Source of the DNA: Paguma larvata
Taxonomy: Eukaryota > Chordata > Mammalia > Carnivora > Viverridae
NCBI GenBank assembly: GCA_030068075.1
Contig: CM057835.1
Coordinates: 37,437,715-37,501,714 of the forward strand
Direction: 5' to 3'
Length of the DNA stretch: 64,000 nt
Positions 35,536 to 48,041 of this stretch are shown one piece after another (within the stretch, counting starts at the first letter, position 1; the number at the start of each line of letters is the position of its first letter). Under the pieces are notes generated by a model. That model saw nothing but the letters and a program-made list of their open reading frames with translations. It was not told where the DNA came from and searched no databases. The position numbers and the translations under genes are program-made.

Positions 35536-37306
35536 ATTATAAAGAAAGGCTGGCGGTGTTCTAAGGAAAGCATAATCTACATGCTTTGGGAATTTGTAGA
35601 AGATAATCATTCTGGCTTAGAAAAAATTTATGAAAGATGTAACCATTATGTATGAATAATATTTTATTATGGGTAGTAGTTAAATATCACACACACAGAA
35701 GAATGACAAGGGCAAAAACATTGGCAGATGTACATGCAAAGTCCTCTTCTGTGGAATGGCACATAGTCTCCTTAGACTGAAAACCAGAGAGCACTTAGTG
35801 GTGTAATGGAAGCTAAGATTTGAAAGGTAGACTTGTATAATTCTGCAGTTGGCTAGAACGTATTTTTCGATGTACTCATTTCTGAATCTATAGATTAAAA
35901 AAGAGGACTTAGAGGTATGATTACACAATTAGTAATAAAAAAGGTCGTTCACCTAATTCCCAGAACAAGTTTTCATTACTTTTTGCTTTAGCAATGATAG
36001 AAGACTCTTGAATGTTAAAATAAGGAGTTTAACTTTATTCAATGGGCCATCAGTGCTTTTTTTTTTTAATATGTTGGAGAGTGGCAAAAAAGAACATGAT
36101 CTTAAGATCAATGTAATACAAGTGAGAAGAACGGATTATGGAAAAAGTGGAGAAATTCAAACATGGAAAATATTGTCATTTTAGAGGGTAGTTGCAGTGG
36201 AGAGGAAAAGGGGACTTGTTATGCTTTGGGGTTTGAAGAAGTAATTTGCCATCACAGTCCTTGTACCATAGACCAACCTGTATACACTGTCCAAAAGGAA
36301 CAGGACATGGAACTTGGGGCTGAAGTATTAACAAGTTTATAATGCAGCTTTGTATTGTATTAGCTCTTAAAATAAGCCTATATCACATTTGTAATTTAAA
36401 CATAGCTGTAAAGAAAATAAGCATTTTTAAAAGGATGATAGGGCTTTAATATTGTACGAAATGTGCAAAAATGTTACAAGCGGCAGGGGAAGTATGAGGC
36501 AGATGTATGTCTGATGTTAAGTAGTACATAAGCATGAGTTTATTTTGGAAATATTACGCTTGAAGATTTTTACCACATAGGTGAAAATTTTCTGGGAAGT
36601 AGCAATGAGTTAGGAATTCAAAGAAGCCAAACTGGATTGGCAAGTCACGCTTATAGAAGTTGTATTGTTTGAGATAGAGGGATGTTAAGGCGAGTAAAGA
36701 AAAGGACAGAAGAAATACACACATTTAAGGACTGTGAACTTTTATTGGGCATATATTAGTTCTTAGATGTTCTAGGTATGTGAGAATCAATGGGTGAAAT
36801 TCTTTGCCTTCAGGTAGGTAGTGAGACTAGTGAATGTTTCTCAAAACAAAATCTTCGACCTACTTTATAACCTGGCTGAGCATCATATGGTCCACTGGCA
36901 GTTTAAACACTTGTTAAAATACACTTAATAAATAAGAGATGCAAGATTAATTATGATGTAATTAATTGCATTCTTAATACATTCTCGATGCTGGTTCATG
37001 ATTATTATATACTTGGTTGTTCAAGTACTATGAAGGTCATTGGTCTTGGCTAATATTCAGTTAATAGGGAACCAGTCAGGTTGGCTTCAGTCCTTTCATG
37101 CTACTGTTTATATTTGTGAAAATTGCATATTATCGTATTGAATGACATCCTGAATTCACAGAAGTGGACCAGGAAATAAAATGATTTGTTGACATATGAA
37201 AGTAAGATAAATCACAATGAAGAATACAGGTATACATATGTCAGGATTAATGGATTTGCAAGTGTAACTTTTCCACAGAGCAACCCCAAAAGAAAAAATT
37301 ACATAG
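35536..37306. other. Unassigned 1.8-kb spacer
   Basis: No gene or named repeat. An 82-codon minus-strand frame at 35680-35928 has no recognisable features. Confidence 0.45.
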
Positions 37307-37321
37307 AAAATATGATGATGA

Positions 37322-37522
37322 GGGGCGCCTGGGTGGCACAGTCGGTTAAACACCGACTTCAGCTCAGGTCATGATCTCACAGTTTGTGAGTTTGAGCCCC
37401 ATGTCGGGCTCTGTGCTGACAGCTCAGGGCCTGGAGCTTGCTTGAGATTCTGTGTCTCTCTCTTTCTCTGCCCCTCCCCTGCTCACACTCTGTCTCTCTA
37501 TCAAAAGTGAATAAACATTAAA
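37322..37522 (+). mobile_element. SINEC felid-type SINE
   Basis: Canonical head GGGGCGCCTGGGTGGCACAG, body GTGCTGACAGCTCAGGGCC and tail GAATAAACATT. The TSD is aaaatatgatga at 37307-37318 and 37523-37534. Confidence 0.95.
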
Positions 37523-37535
37523 AAAATATGATGAA

Positions 37536-39120
37536 TATCGGAAAATTTGGACTGTATCTGTTTGCCCTCTTTCCCTTGCACATTGGCAATGATAAAGCTT
37601 TTTATGTATGAATAATATTCCATTGTATGGTGTGCCAAATTTTGTTTATCCATTCATTACTTGATGAACTCTCTGAGAAGTTTCTACATTTTGTCTGTCG
37701 TGTTCTGCTATGAATATTTGTCTACACATTTTTGTGTGGATATATGTTTTCAGTTCTCTTGGCTACATACTCAGAAGTGGAATCGCTGGGTCATATGGCG
37801 ACTCTGTTAAACATTTTTAGGAACTGCCAAACTATTTTCAAAGTAGCCGTACCATTTAAATTTCCACAGCAGTGTATGAGGGTTCCAAATTCTCTACATC
37901 CTTACCAGCATTTTTATGTTCCATTTTTTTTATTGTATGTGTAATAGAATCATCTTATGGCTTGTATTTCCCTAATGACTATTCTTGTTGAACATTATTT
38001 CATGTGCTTATTGGCTGTGTATATATTTTCTTTGGAGAAATGTCTATTCACATTCTCTGCACATTTTTAAAATTGGTTTGTCTTTTTATTGCTGAGCTGT
38101 AAGGCTTCTTTATATATTCTAGGACTGTACCCTTATTTGATATATTATGAGCAAATGATTTCTTTGGGTTGAGTTTTTACTTCTTATCAAGGCATTCTTT
38201 GATATGTAAACATACTAAGTTTTGATAAAGTCCAACTTACCTATTTTTCTTTGGTTGCTCGTGCTATAGGTGTCATATGTAAAAGACTGTTGCGTAGGGG
38301 TGCCTGGGTGGTTCAGTCAGTTGAGCATCTGCCTCTTGATTTCAGTTCAGGTCATGATCCCAGGGTCATGGGATTGAGCCCTGTGTGGAACTCCACGCTG
38401 AGTGTGGAGCCTGCTTAAGATTCTCTCTCTTTCTCCCTCTGCCCCTCTCCCTGCTCGTGTGCTTGCTCTTTCCCTCTCTCTCAAATGAAAAAAAATAAAT
38501 GAAGAAGAAAGGAAAAGAAACCATTGCCTAAAGCAGAGTCATAAAGTTTTGCACCTATGTTTTTTTTCTAACGGTGTTATAGTCTTAGCACTTACATTTA
38601 GGTTGTTGATCTATTTTGAGTTAATTTTTGGATGTGTTTTGAGATGCGTGTCTAGTTCATTTTTTCGGCATGTACATATCCAGCTGTCTTTACGCCGTTT
38701 GTTGAAGAATATTCTTTCCCCAATTAAATTGGCTTGGCACCTTTGTCAAAAATCATTTGACGAGAGATATATGATTTACTTATGGATATTCAGTTCTACA
38801 TCATTGTCGTATGTCCTTACGCTAGTTCCACACTGTCTTGATTATTGTACCTTTGCAGGAAGTTCCGACGTTGAGAAGTGTGACTCATCCAAGTTTAACT
38901 TTGGTTTTTAGATTGGTTTGGCTTTTCTGAGTCCCTCGAATTTCCATATGAATTATGGGATCAAAGTGCCAGTTTCTAAAAAGAAAAATAAAAGAAAGTC
39001 AGTTGGAATTTTGATATAAATTGTGTTGAATCTGTAGATTAATTTGGGGGAGTATTGCCATCTTAACAATATTGTCTTCCACTCCAGGAACCTGGAATGT
39101 CTTTACATTTATTTGTCTTT
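37536..39120 (-). mobile_element. Old L1M ORF2 C-terminal region, minus strand
   Basis: Plus-strand landmarks of a reversed L1 are ATTCCATTGTATGG, GGAATCGCTGGGTCATATGG, GAACTGCCAAACTATTTTC, TTTGTTGAAGAATATTCTTT and TAACAATATTGTCTTCC. A SINE interrupts it at about 38299-38510. Both sides continue the same element. Confidence 0.8.
38299..38510 (+). mobile_element. CAN-SINE, older pan-carnivoran subtype
   Basis: The body reads GATCCCAGGGTCATGGGATT and CTCCACGCTGAGTGTGGAGCC, unlike the felid GTGCTGACAG type, and resembles the subtype common in caniforms. This suggests an insertion from an older SINE lineage. Confidence 0.88.
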
Positions 39121-39170
39121 TATTTTTAAAGAATTTTAGCTCTACTGAGGTAAATTGACATATAAACTTC

Positions 39171-39615
39171 TATTTATTTATTTATTAATTTATTTTAATA
39201 TAATTTATTGTCACATGGTTTCCATATAACACTCAGTGCTCATCCCAACAAGTGCCCTCCTCAATGCCCATCACCCAACACTCTCTTCTCCCACACTCCC
39301 CATCAACCCTCAGTTTGTTCTCAGTACTTAAGAGTCTCTTATGTTTTGCCTCCCTCCCTCTTTGTGACTTTTTCCCCATTTTCCCCTCCCCCATGGTCTT
39401 CTGCTAAGTCTCTTAAAAATCCACCTATGCATGGAAACATATGGTATCTGTCTTTCTCTGCCTGATTTATTTCACTTAGCATAATACCCTCCAGTTCCAT
39501 CCACAATGCTACAAATGGCTAGATTTCATTCTTTCTCATTGCCATGTAGTATTCCATTGTATATACAATAGCCAAATCATGGAAAGAGACTGAGTGTCCA
39601 TCAACTGACGAATGG
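39171..39615 (-). mobile_element. L1 3' tail with 5' inversion
   Basis: 39171 to about 39563 is a reversed L1 3' end (ACACTCAGTGCTCATCCC, TTCACTTAGCATAATACCC, GTAGTATTCCATTGTATAT). From about 39564 the orientation flips: ACAATAGCCAAATCATGG and GTCCATCAACTGACGAATGG are plus-strand L1 sequence that normally lies just upstream. This is the twin-priming pattern. The host L1M resumes at tatttaaaatgtac. Confidence 0.85.
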
Positions 39616-39719
39616 ATAAGATATTTAAAATGTACATCCTGGTAATTTGATATATGGGTACATTGTGAGAGGATTCCTCCCACCTAGTTAATTAACACAT
39701 CCATCAGGTCACATATTTA

Positions 39720-39721
<2 letters not shown>

Positions 39722-39768
<47 letters not shown>

Positions 39769-39770
39769 TG
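39722..39770 (+). repeat. (TG)n microsatellite
   Basis: About 49 bases of TG inside the old L1M 3' region. Confidence 0.95.
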
Positions 39771-40134
39771 TGAGAAAACATTTAAGTCCTATAGCAAATT
39801 TCAGTTATATGATAAAGTATTATCAACTATAGTCACCATGTTTTATATTGGATCCTTAGACTTTACTTATAGAAATTTGTGCCCTTTAACCAACTTCCCT
39901 ATTTTCCCTACATCCTGCCTCTGACAACAACCACTTTTCTATTTTTCTATTTTTCTGCCCTTTGTTTCTATGAATTCGCTTTTTTTTTTTTTTTAGGATT
40001 CCACATATAAGTGATAACATGTAGTATTTGACTTCCTCTCTCTCTCGGTACTTCATTTAGCATAATGCCCTCCGGGCCCACCTATGTTGTCACAAACATC
40101 AGGATTTCTTTCTTTTTCATGGTTGAATAATTTT

Positions 40135-40136
<2 letters not shown>

Positions 40137-40178
<42 letters not shown>

Positions 40179-40196
40179 CGCATGTGTGTGTGTGTA
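40137..40196 (+). repeat. (TG)n(CG)n(TG)n microsatellite
   Basis: About 60 bases of almost uninterrupted alternating purine-pyrimidine, with a CGCGCGCGCG core. It sits at the same L1 site (after ATTTTCC/ATTCC) as the tract at 6899. Confidence 0.95.
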
Positions 40197-41132
40197 TCTA
40201 TGCATTGATCTTTTGATGAACTCTTAGGTTGTTTCTATATCTTGGCTATTGTGAATAATGTTGCAGTGAACATGGAATTCAGATATCTTTTTGATATTTT
40301 ATTTTTATTTCTCGTGCATACACAGAAATGGGATTACTGGGTCATATGGTAGTTCTACTTTTAATTTTCTGCTGAATATCTTTTTTTTTTAATAATGGGT
40401 GCATCAATTTACACTTCTGCCTGCAGTGAAAAAGGCTTCTCTTTTATTCACATCCTTGCCAACATTTGTTATTTCTTGTCTTTTCAATGATAGCCATTCT
40501 AACAGGAGTGACGTGATATCTCACTGTAGTTTTGATTTGCATTTCCCTGATGATCAGTGATGCTGAGCACCAAATTTTCATGTATCCGTTGTCCATTTGG
40601 ATGTCTTCTTTGGGAAAATATCTAATCAGGCCCTTTGCCCCTTTTTAAATTGGATTGTTTGGTTTGTTGCTGTTGAGTTGTATGAATTCTTTACATCTTT
40701 TGGGTATTAACCCTTTATCAGATACATGGTTTGCACACATTTTTCTACCACTCTGTAGACTGCCTTCCATTTTGATAATTTCCTTTGCTGGCTGTGCAGA
40801 AGGTTTTTAGTTTGATGTAGCCACACGTGTTTATTTTTGCTTTATTTGCCTTTGCTTTTGGTGTCAAATCCAAAAGCTCATTGCCAAGATTAATGTTGAG
40901 GATTTTTCCCACTATGTTTTCTTTTAGGAGTTTTATGTCATCATGTCTTATGTTAAAGTCTTTAATCCATTTTGAGTTGATATTTGCATATGGTGTAAGA
41001 TAGAAGTTTAAGTCTTTTTTATTTCAATGATATTTTGAAATTCTCACTGTATAAGTCATTTCTTCTGTTAAATTTATTTCTGATTATTTTATTCTTTTTG
41101 ATGGTATTGTAAAAGGAATTGTTCTTTAAAAT

Positions 41133-41349
41133 TAAAAAAACATGTATTTATTTATTTATTTTTGAGAGAGACAGAGTGCAAGTGAGGGAAGAGCAGAGAG
41201 AGTAGGAGACACAGAATTTGGTGTAACAGGCTCCAGGTGCTGGGCTATTAGCACAGACTCCAATGTGGGGCTCGAACTCACAAGCCGTGAGATAATGAAC
41301 TGAGCTGAATGAAGTTGGTCACTTAACTGGCTGAGACATACAGACACCT
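41133..41349 (-). mobile_element. SINEC felid-type SINE, diverged
   Basis: Reverse-strand copy with damaged head complement (GGCTGAGACATACAGACACC). Inserted in the old L1M. Confidence 0.88.
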
Positions 41350-41409
41350 CTATTTTCTTGATTTGATTTTCAGATTTTTCATTGCTATTTTATCAAACCT
41401 CACCTGACT

Positions 41410-41620
41410 ATATATATTTTTAAGTTTGTTTATTTATTTCAAGAGAGAGAGGGAGAGAATGCGAGCAAGGGAGAGGCAGAGAGAGGGATAGAGAGAGAGA
41501 ATTCCAAGCCGGCTCTACAGTGCAGAGCCTGATGCTGGGCCTGAAGTCATGGATTGTGAGATCATGATCTGAGCTGAAACCAAGAGTCAAATGCTTAACC
41601 GACGGAGCCATCCAGGTGCC
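41410..41620 (-). mobile_element. SINEC felid-type SINE
   Basis: Reverse-strand copy flanked by the 12-base TSD cctcacctgact at 41398-41409 and 41621-41632. Confidence 0.93.
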
Positions 41621-42947
41621 CCTCACCTGACTCTATTGCTCTTCTATCCTGCAACCCTGATAAACTCCTTTTTCCCCAATGTCATGATTTTTATTACTGT
41701 TTTTCCTTTATTTCTTTGGCTAGAAATTTTGCTACAGTATTGAATGGAGTGACAGGAGCATACTTTCTGGCCTTCCTTAGGATAAGAGAAAATTAAGTTT
41801 AATGTTACCTGTTGTTTTTTTGTAGATGTCCTTTATCGGTTAAGGAAATTTTTTTCTATTCCTACTTTATTGAGCTTTTTTTTTTCATGAAAGTGTGTTG
41901 AATTTTTGTCAGAAGCTTTCGCCGTATCTATTTACATGATCATATGTTCTCCCTTTATTTTATTAACATGAAGCCATGAAGCATTACATTGATTTTTTAT
42001 ATGTTGAGTCGGCTTTATATTCCTGTGATAAATACCACATGATCATGGTATTTATTTATTTTTCTTATATACTGCTAGATTTGGTCTGCTAATATTTTGT
42101 TGGAGATTTTTGTATCTAGATTCATAAGAGATGTTGGTCTCTAGTTGCGTTTTCTTATGATGTCATTGGGTAGTTTTCATATCAGGGTAATAATGACCAT
42201 AAGGAGTTAGTTGTGAAGTATTTCCTCTTCCGTTTTTTTAGAAGAGGATACGAAGGGATGGTGTTAATTCATCTTTAAACATTTAGTAGAATTCACCAGG
42301 GATGCCATATGGTCCTGTGCTCTTTGTGGGAATTTAAAAATATTTAAAAAGTTAATATTTAATCTTGTCATCTGTTATAGGAATATTCAGATTTTCCACT
42401 TTTTTATTGAGTCAGAAGTGGTAGTTTGTGTTTTTCTAGTAATTTGTCCACTTTAAATGCTATTATCTGATTTTTTTATAAGTAGCTATTCATGGTAACA
42501 TCTTATAATTCTTTTTATTTATGTGAATTGGTAGCAGTGTTCTATTTTTAATTATTTTAGTAATTTGAGTATGCCCTCTTTTTGAAATTGGTCAATCTAG
42601 TTATACATTTATCAGTGTTTTGGATCTTTTTCATGAACCAGCTTTTGGCTTCATTGATTTTCTCTTGCTTTGCGGTACTCAATTTCACTTCTTTCTGCTT
42701 CTCTTCCATTTAGTTTGCTTTGTTTTTCTAGTTACTTATGGTGGAGTATTAGGTGTAGTTTGAGACCTTTCATCTTTAAATGTAGGCATTTGCCACAATA
42801 AAATTTTTTTTCAAAGTACTTCTTTTGCTTTATCCCATTAGTTTTAATACTTTTTTTTTCCATTCAACTGTTAATTGTTATTGAGGTCTGTGTTTTATTC
42901 TCCACATATTTGTGAGTTTTTCAAATTTGTTATTGTTTCTAATTTTT

Positions 42948-43129
42948 TAAAGTTTATTTATTTATTTTGAAAGAGAGACAGAGAGAAAGGGAGAGAGAGA
43001 GAATCCCAAGGAGGCTCCACACTGTCAGCACAGAGTCTAACATAGGACTTGAACTCATAAACTGTGAGATCATGACCTGAGCCGAAATCAAGAGTCAGAC
43101 ACTTAACTGACTGAGCCACCCAGGAACCC
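42948..43129 (-). mobile_element. SINEC felid-type SINE
   Basis: Reverse-strand copy. The TSD is roughly attgtttctaatttt (from 42932) versus atgatttctatttta (43130-43144). Confidence 0.92.
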
Positions 43130-43513
43130 ATGATTTCTATTTTATATTGTGGATGTTGAACATACTTTGTATGCTTTCAGTCATCTTTAATTTATTCAGA
43201 CTTATTTTATGGCGTAGCATATGGCTGATAATGAAGAATATTGTACATGCATTTGAATATATATTTTTCCTGTTGTTGGGTAGGGTGCTTTGTAGACGTT
43301 TCTTAGGTTTGGTTGGCTTATGTTTTTCAAGTCTTATATTTATTTGCCGGTCTTCTATCTAGTTCTTTCCATTATTAAAAGTTGAGTATTAAAATCTCCA
43401 ATTATTATTTTTGAATTATCTGTTATATCCTTCAATTCTGTCAGTTTTTTCTTTTTGTGTTTTGTGGTTCTGTTGCTCAGCATATATATGTTAATAATTG
43501 TTATATATTACTT

Positions 43514-43736
43514 AAAAAGTTTTTTTAATGTTTATTTAATTTTGAGAGAGAGATAGAGAGAGAGAGAAAGAGTGATTGGGGGAGGGACAGATAGAGAGAC
43601 ACGCACAGAATCCAAAGCAGGCTCCAGGCCCTGAGCAGTCAGCACAGAGCCCCATATGGGGCTCAAACTCACCAGCTGTGAGATCATGACCTGGACCCAA
43701 GTCAATACTAAACCTACTGAGCCACCCAAGCACCCC
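43514..43736 (-). mobile_element. SINEC felid-type SINE, inserted in an older SINE's TSD
   Basis: The TSD tatatattactt lies at 43502-43513 and 43737-43748. The left copy overlaps the left TSD of the next SINE, so this one came later. Confidence 0.92.
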
Positions 43737-43748
43737 TATATATTACTT

Positions 43749-43988
43749 TTTAAAAATATTTTATTTATTTATTTGAAGAGAGAGAGAGAGGGAGTGGAAG
43801 AGAGAGAGAGAGAAAGAGAGAGTGCAGGAGTGGGGAAAGGGCAGAGAGATAAGGAAAGAGAGAATCCCAAGCAGGTTTTGCACTGTTACTGTGGAGCTGG
43901 ACATGGAAATTAATTCCATGAACTGCGAGATCATGACCTGAGCTGAAATCAAGAGTCAACTTAAAGGACTGAGCCACCCAGACTCCCC
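43749..43988 (-). mobile_element. SINEC felid-type SINE, earlier member of nested pair
   Basis: Reverse-strand copy with a long GA tract. Its 15-base TSD, taattgttatatatt, lies at 43495-43509 (beyond the neighbouring SINE) and 43989-44003. Confidence 0.91.
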
Positions 43989-44473
43989 TAATTGTTATAT
44001 ATTCTAGAAGGATTGACACTTTTATCATTATAAAATGTCCTTCTTTGCCTCTAGTGATAATTTTTATCTTAAATTCTATTTGGTCTAATACTAGTATAAG
44101 CTCTTCATCTTTCTTTTGCTTTTTGTTTGCATGGTATATCTTTTTCCACACTTTCACTGTCAGCATTTGTGTCTGAATATAAAGTGTGTCTCTTGTAGAT
44201 ATACTTTTGGATGATTTTTAAAATTCTTTCTGCCAAGGTCTGTCTTTTAATTGTTGTGTTTAATCCATTTACATTTAATGCCATTACTGATAAGAACTTA
44301 TTTCTACTATCTTACTATCAATTTCTTCTTTACTGTTTTCATTTATGTTCAATAGTTACTTTCTGGGGTACCATTTTAATTTCTTTTTTAAAAACTATAT
44401 ATTTTTATGTTATTTTCTTAGTGGTTGCTGTGGGGATTGCCATCAATTTCTTAATATATGACAATATAGAGGG

Positions 44474-44690
44474 GGCGCCTGGGTGGCTGAGTCAGTTAAG
44501 CATCAGACTCTTGGTTTCAGTTCAGGTCACAATTTCATGGTTTTGTGAGTTCAAGCCCCATGTTGGACTCCACGCTGACAGTGCAGAGCTTGCTTGAGAT
44601 TCTTATTCTCTTTTTCTCTCTCCCTCTCTCTCTGCCCCTCCCCTGCTAATGCTGTTTTTGTCTCTCTCAAAATAAATAAACATAAAAAAT
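44474..44690 (+). mobile_element. SINEC felid-type SINE
   Basis: Head GGGGCGCCTGGGTGGCTGAG, body CACGCTGACAGTGCAGAGC, CT-rich tract, tail AAATAAATAAACATAAAAAA, then a TA-rich stretch. Confidence 0.94.
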
Positions 44691-44988
44691 ATATACATAT
44701 AAATATAAAAATATATATATTATATATATAATATAGTTAGGACTTTTACAATCATAATTTGAATAGTATATAAAATGTTGCTCATAAAGAAGCCTACCCC
44801 TTATGCTGTTATGGCCGCTAATTGTACCTTTATACATTTTGTCTCCATCAACATACATTTCTTTCTTGGTTTCTGATTAGAAATCAATTATTTGTCTTAC
44901 TAGGATCTCTTGTTTATTATGAGTTGCCTCTTACAGCTTTCAATATTCTCTTTTTGTCATTGCTGCTCAGTTTGATTTGGTTTCTTGG

Positions 44989-45347
44989 TGTCTTCTTAGT
45001 ATGCTTGGGCTGTCATGACCAAATACCATGGACTTTGTGGTTTAAACAACAAAATGTTATTTTCTCACAGTTCTGGATACTGAAATTCCAAGATAAGGTG
45101 CTAGCATAGTCAGTTTCTAGTGAGAATTTCCTTCTTAGCTTATAGATGTCGATGGCCACCTTCTTGGATGGTGGGAAAAGAGAGCACACACTCTCTGATA
45201 TCGCTTCTTATGAAGGCACTAATGTCATCATAAAGTCCCTATTCTCATGACCTGGTCTTACTCTAATTACCTTTCAAGGCCCCATCTCTAAATACAGTCA
45301 CACGGGTGTTAGAGCTTTAGCATATGAATTTGGGGCAGACAAATCCA
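44989..45347 (-). mobile_element. Solo MaLR LTR (MLT1/MST-like)
   Basis: On the plus strand it begins TGTCTTCTTAGTATGC and includes TTTTCTCACAGTTCTGG, TATGAAGGCACTAATG, CTCATGACCTGG and GCATATGAATTTGGGG, the reverse of a MaLR LTR. It is 359 bases, with a 5-base TSD (cttgg/ctagg) at 44984-44988 and 45348-45352. L1 sequence resumes on both sides. Confidence 0.83.
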
Positions 45348-47240
45348 CTAGGTGTGGATGTCTCTGAATTTAACCTATTTGGTTAAATATTTGGAGTTCA
45401 GTGAAATTTCTGATTACTAGATTCCATTTTTTCACCAAACATGGAAAGTTTTTCCCCATGATTTCTTCAAATATTCTTTGTGCCCTTTTCTTAGTTCTCT
45501 CAGTCTGGGATTCCCATTATGTGTTTGTTTTTATGCTTGATGATGTCCCAGAGCTCTCTAAGGGTCTGATCATTTTTCTTCTTTATTTTTTCCTTTTGTT
45601 CCTCAGAATAGATAATTCTATCAACTTTATTTATCTTCAGTGATTCTTTTCTCTGCCTGCTCAAATAGCTTCTGTCTTGTCTTCTGCTTTCTTCTGTCAA
45701 GCTCCTCTACGGAATTGTTTACTTTAGCAAGTCTACTTCTCAAATCCAAAGTTTTTCTTTGATCCTTTTTAAAAAAAAAAATGGTCTCATTATTGATATT
45801 TCCAGTCGGTGTGACATTGTCCTTATATTTTTCTTTGGTTCTTCATATATTATCTTCTTTCTTTAGCTATTCGTAAATATTTTAAAAGCTGATTTTTTTC
45901 CTGTTAAGTCCAGTAACTGGGTTTCTTCTGAGACATTTTCTATTGATTGCTTTTATTCTTGTGTATGGGCAATACTTTTTTGTTTCTTTGAATGTCAATT
46001 TCAGCATCTTACTGAAAAATGAACATTTTCAATAATGTTATATGGGAATTCTGGAAATGAGATTCTCTTGTTTTTCCAGGGCTTGTTGTTGATGCTTATT
46101 ATGGTTATAGATGTTTTTTGTTTAGTGGATTTTTAAAATTAACTCTGTAAAGTCTATATTGCTTGTCAGATACAGCCACTAAAGTATTTGCTCAGCTAAT
46201 AAAGAACAATGGTTTCTTTAAATTCCTGGAACCAGTATTTGCTGAGGTGCTCTCTGTGTTAGGGTAGACCTTTGACACTCAGCCAGTCTGCTTACAACTC
46301 TCCCCTAGCCTTTATTTCCTGCTTGTGCAAAGTCTCAAAGTCAGGTAGAGATGAGACCTTATGGCCTACTTAGACCTTCTTTGAGTGTGCACCTGCCTCT
46401 ATGCATGGACGTGTTGTTTTGGATTCCTATGGAATTTGTTAGAGCCTTTCAAAACTATGTGAATATCTTATTCCCTAGTTTTTACTTGTAGGCTTTTGTT
46501 TAGGCTCTTCTTTGAATCAAATGGTATTCACTGTTGTAGGCAGCTGTGAAGATAAAACATTTTCCTGTAATTGTTTTCCATAAATGCTCATGAGGTGAAG
46601 GCTTTTCACACTGGGTGAGTTCCAAGTCAGGTCAACTTCACACAGCTTGTTAAGTGGGGTCTTCCAGGGAACCACTACACAGGTAAAATAATGCGACTAT
46701 TCTTTGGGGCAAAAGCTTTGAAAAAGCTCAGGTTCCATTCTCTTCCCTCCGGTGGCTAACAGGCAGCTCTAATATAGTGGGCCGTTATTTTTCAAGGCTG
46801 CAGCAGAGCAACACATTAGGAGATAGAACTGGAGCAAGTTAAAACACCATCAGTTTCACTGTTCTTTTCAATATTTAGCTCTTTTTCTGTAATAAGTGCT
46901 TGCTGGGTTTTTAAGGCTTTGATGAGTTTCCGGTATTTTATAAAAGTGGATTCTGACCCATTCTTTCATGGCTTTTATGAGGAACGGATTTTCAGAGGTT
47001 CTTACTCTGCCATTGTAGGTTTGATGTCACTTCTGTACACTCAATTTGAATAGTACGGTTTAAGCTCCAAGCCAAAAGTTTTGGGTGTTGGGCTGGAACT
47101 TTAGTTCAGGATCCCTCTAAAGGGGCAAGCAAACTGGCAGGATGCTACTCACTGAATAATGCAAGACAATTTTCCAAGCCTCATCCGCGCTCTTCCTTGT
47201 TCCATGGTGTTGTACCGTTCAGTTGCTCAGATTCACTCTG

Positions 47241-48025
47241 TGAGGATATGTGTTTCCCAAAGGATTTTTAAACTTTAATAAGTTAATAAAAAGTCTTAAT
47301 TGCATTACATCCCCAAAGGAGGAAATAGTGAGTAAGTATTATAATTGAAGTTAAAATAAGTATTACCATTCACACTGAGATATCACATATCAGTATATCA
47401 CCCATGTTGAGAAGATACTTTTCCTTAGTAAAAACACATTGACACAACACATGGCACTGTTGATATTTTATTTTCGTACGTCTGTAACATCTGTGAGTGT
47501 GACAAAGATTTTCTATTCAAGAATTCACATGCTACTTCAAAGATATATTGTACCCCAGAGCAGGTTTGCAGTTTGCTGACCCTTAAATAGATATCCCTAA
47601 ATATTATTTCAACATTTCAACATGTATTTATTATACAGGGGGAAGCTGCATTTATAAAATGTTTACTTCTTTATTTTCACATCAAAAATTCTTGAAATAA
47701 CATCTGATTTGGAAGTATGATAATTTTTTATTTTAATTAGCACTTAAAACTGGATAATTCAAAATTACATCAGTCTTAGATTAATATTAATTAATATATT
47801 GATGTCATTATCCAAAAATGTTTCATTTGTTTGAAGTTATAATACTGGGTGGTGATATAGAAGGGATATTATTTTAATAATTTCAAACGTATAACAGAAC
47901 CTCCTTAGGTCGTCAAAAGTATATTTTGTAATAACTTGATTATATATGTATATATTTGTATAAATCTATATATGCATTATATATAGTGTGTATACATATG
48001 TACAAATACATACATAAATATTCAT
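47241..48025. other. Unassigned AT-rich spacer
   Basis: No gene. A TA/GTATA-rich stretch lies at about 47940-48030. Confidence 0.5.
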
Positions 48026-48041
48026 AAATATAAAATCCTAC

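Larger units (their letters stand above)
39121..47240 (-). mobile_element. Old, nearly complete L1M, minus strand
   Basis: From left to right it reads as the 3' UTR (39121-39170 and from 39616), the ORF2 C-terminal part (about 40250-41010), RT (about 41640-42340), endonuclease (to about 44450), ORF1 (about 44700-46200) and a 5' region to about 47240. The ORF1 remnant on the minus strand near 45700-45500 shows QTLRELWDIIKHKNK and IMGIPD. It is interrupted by an L1 tail, six SINEs and an LTR. The 5' limit is approximate. Confidence 0.72.
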
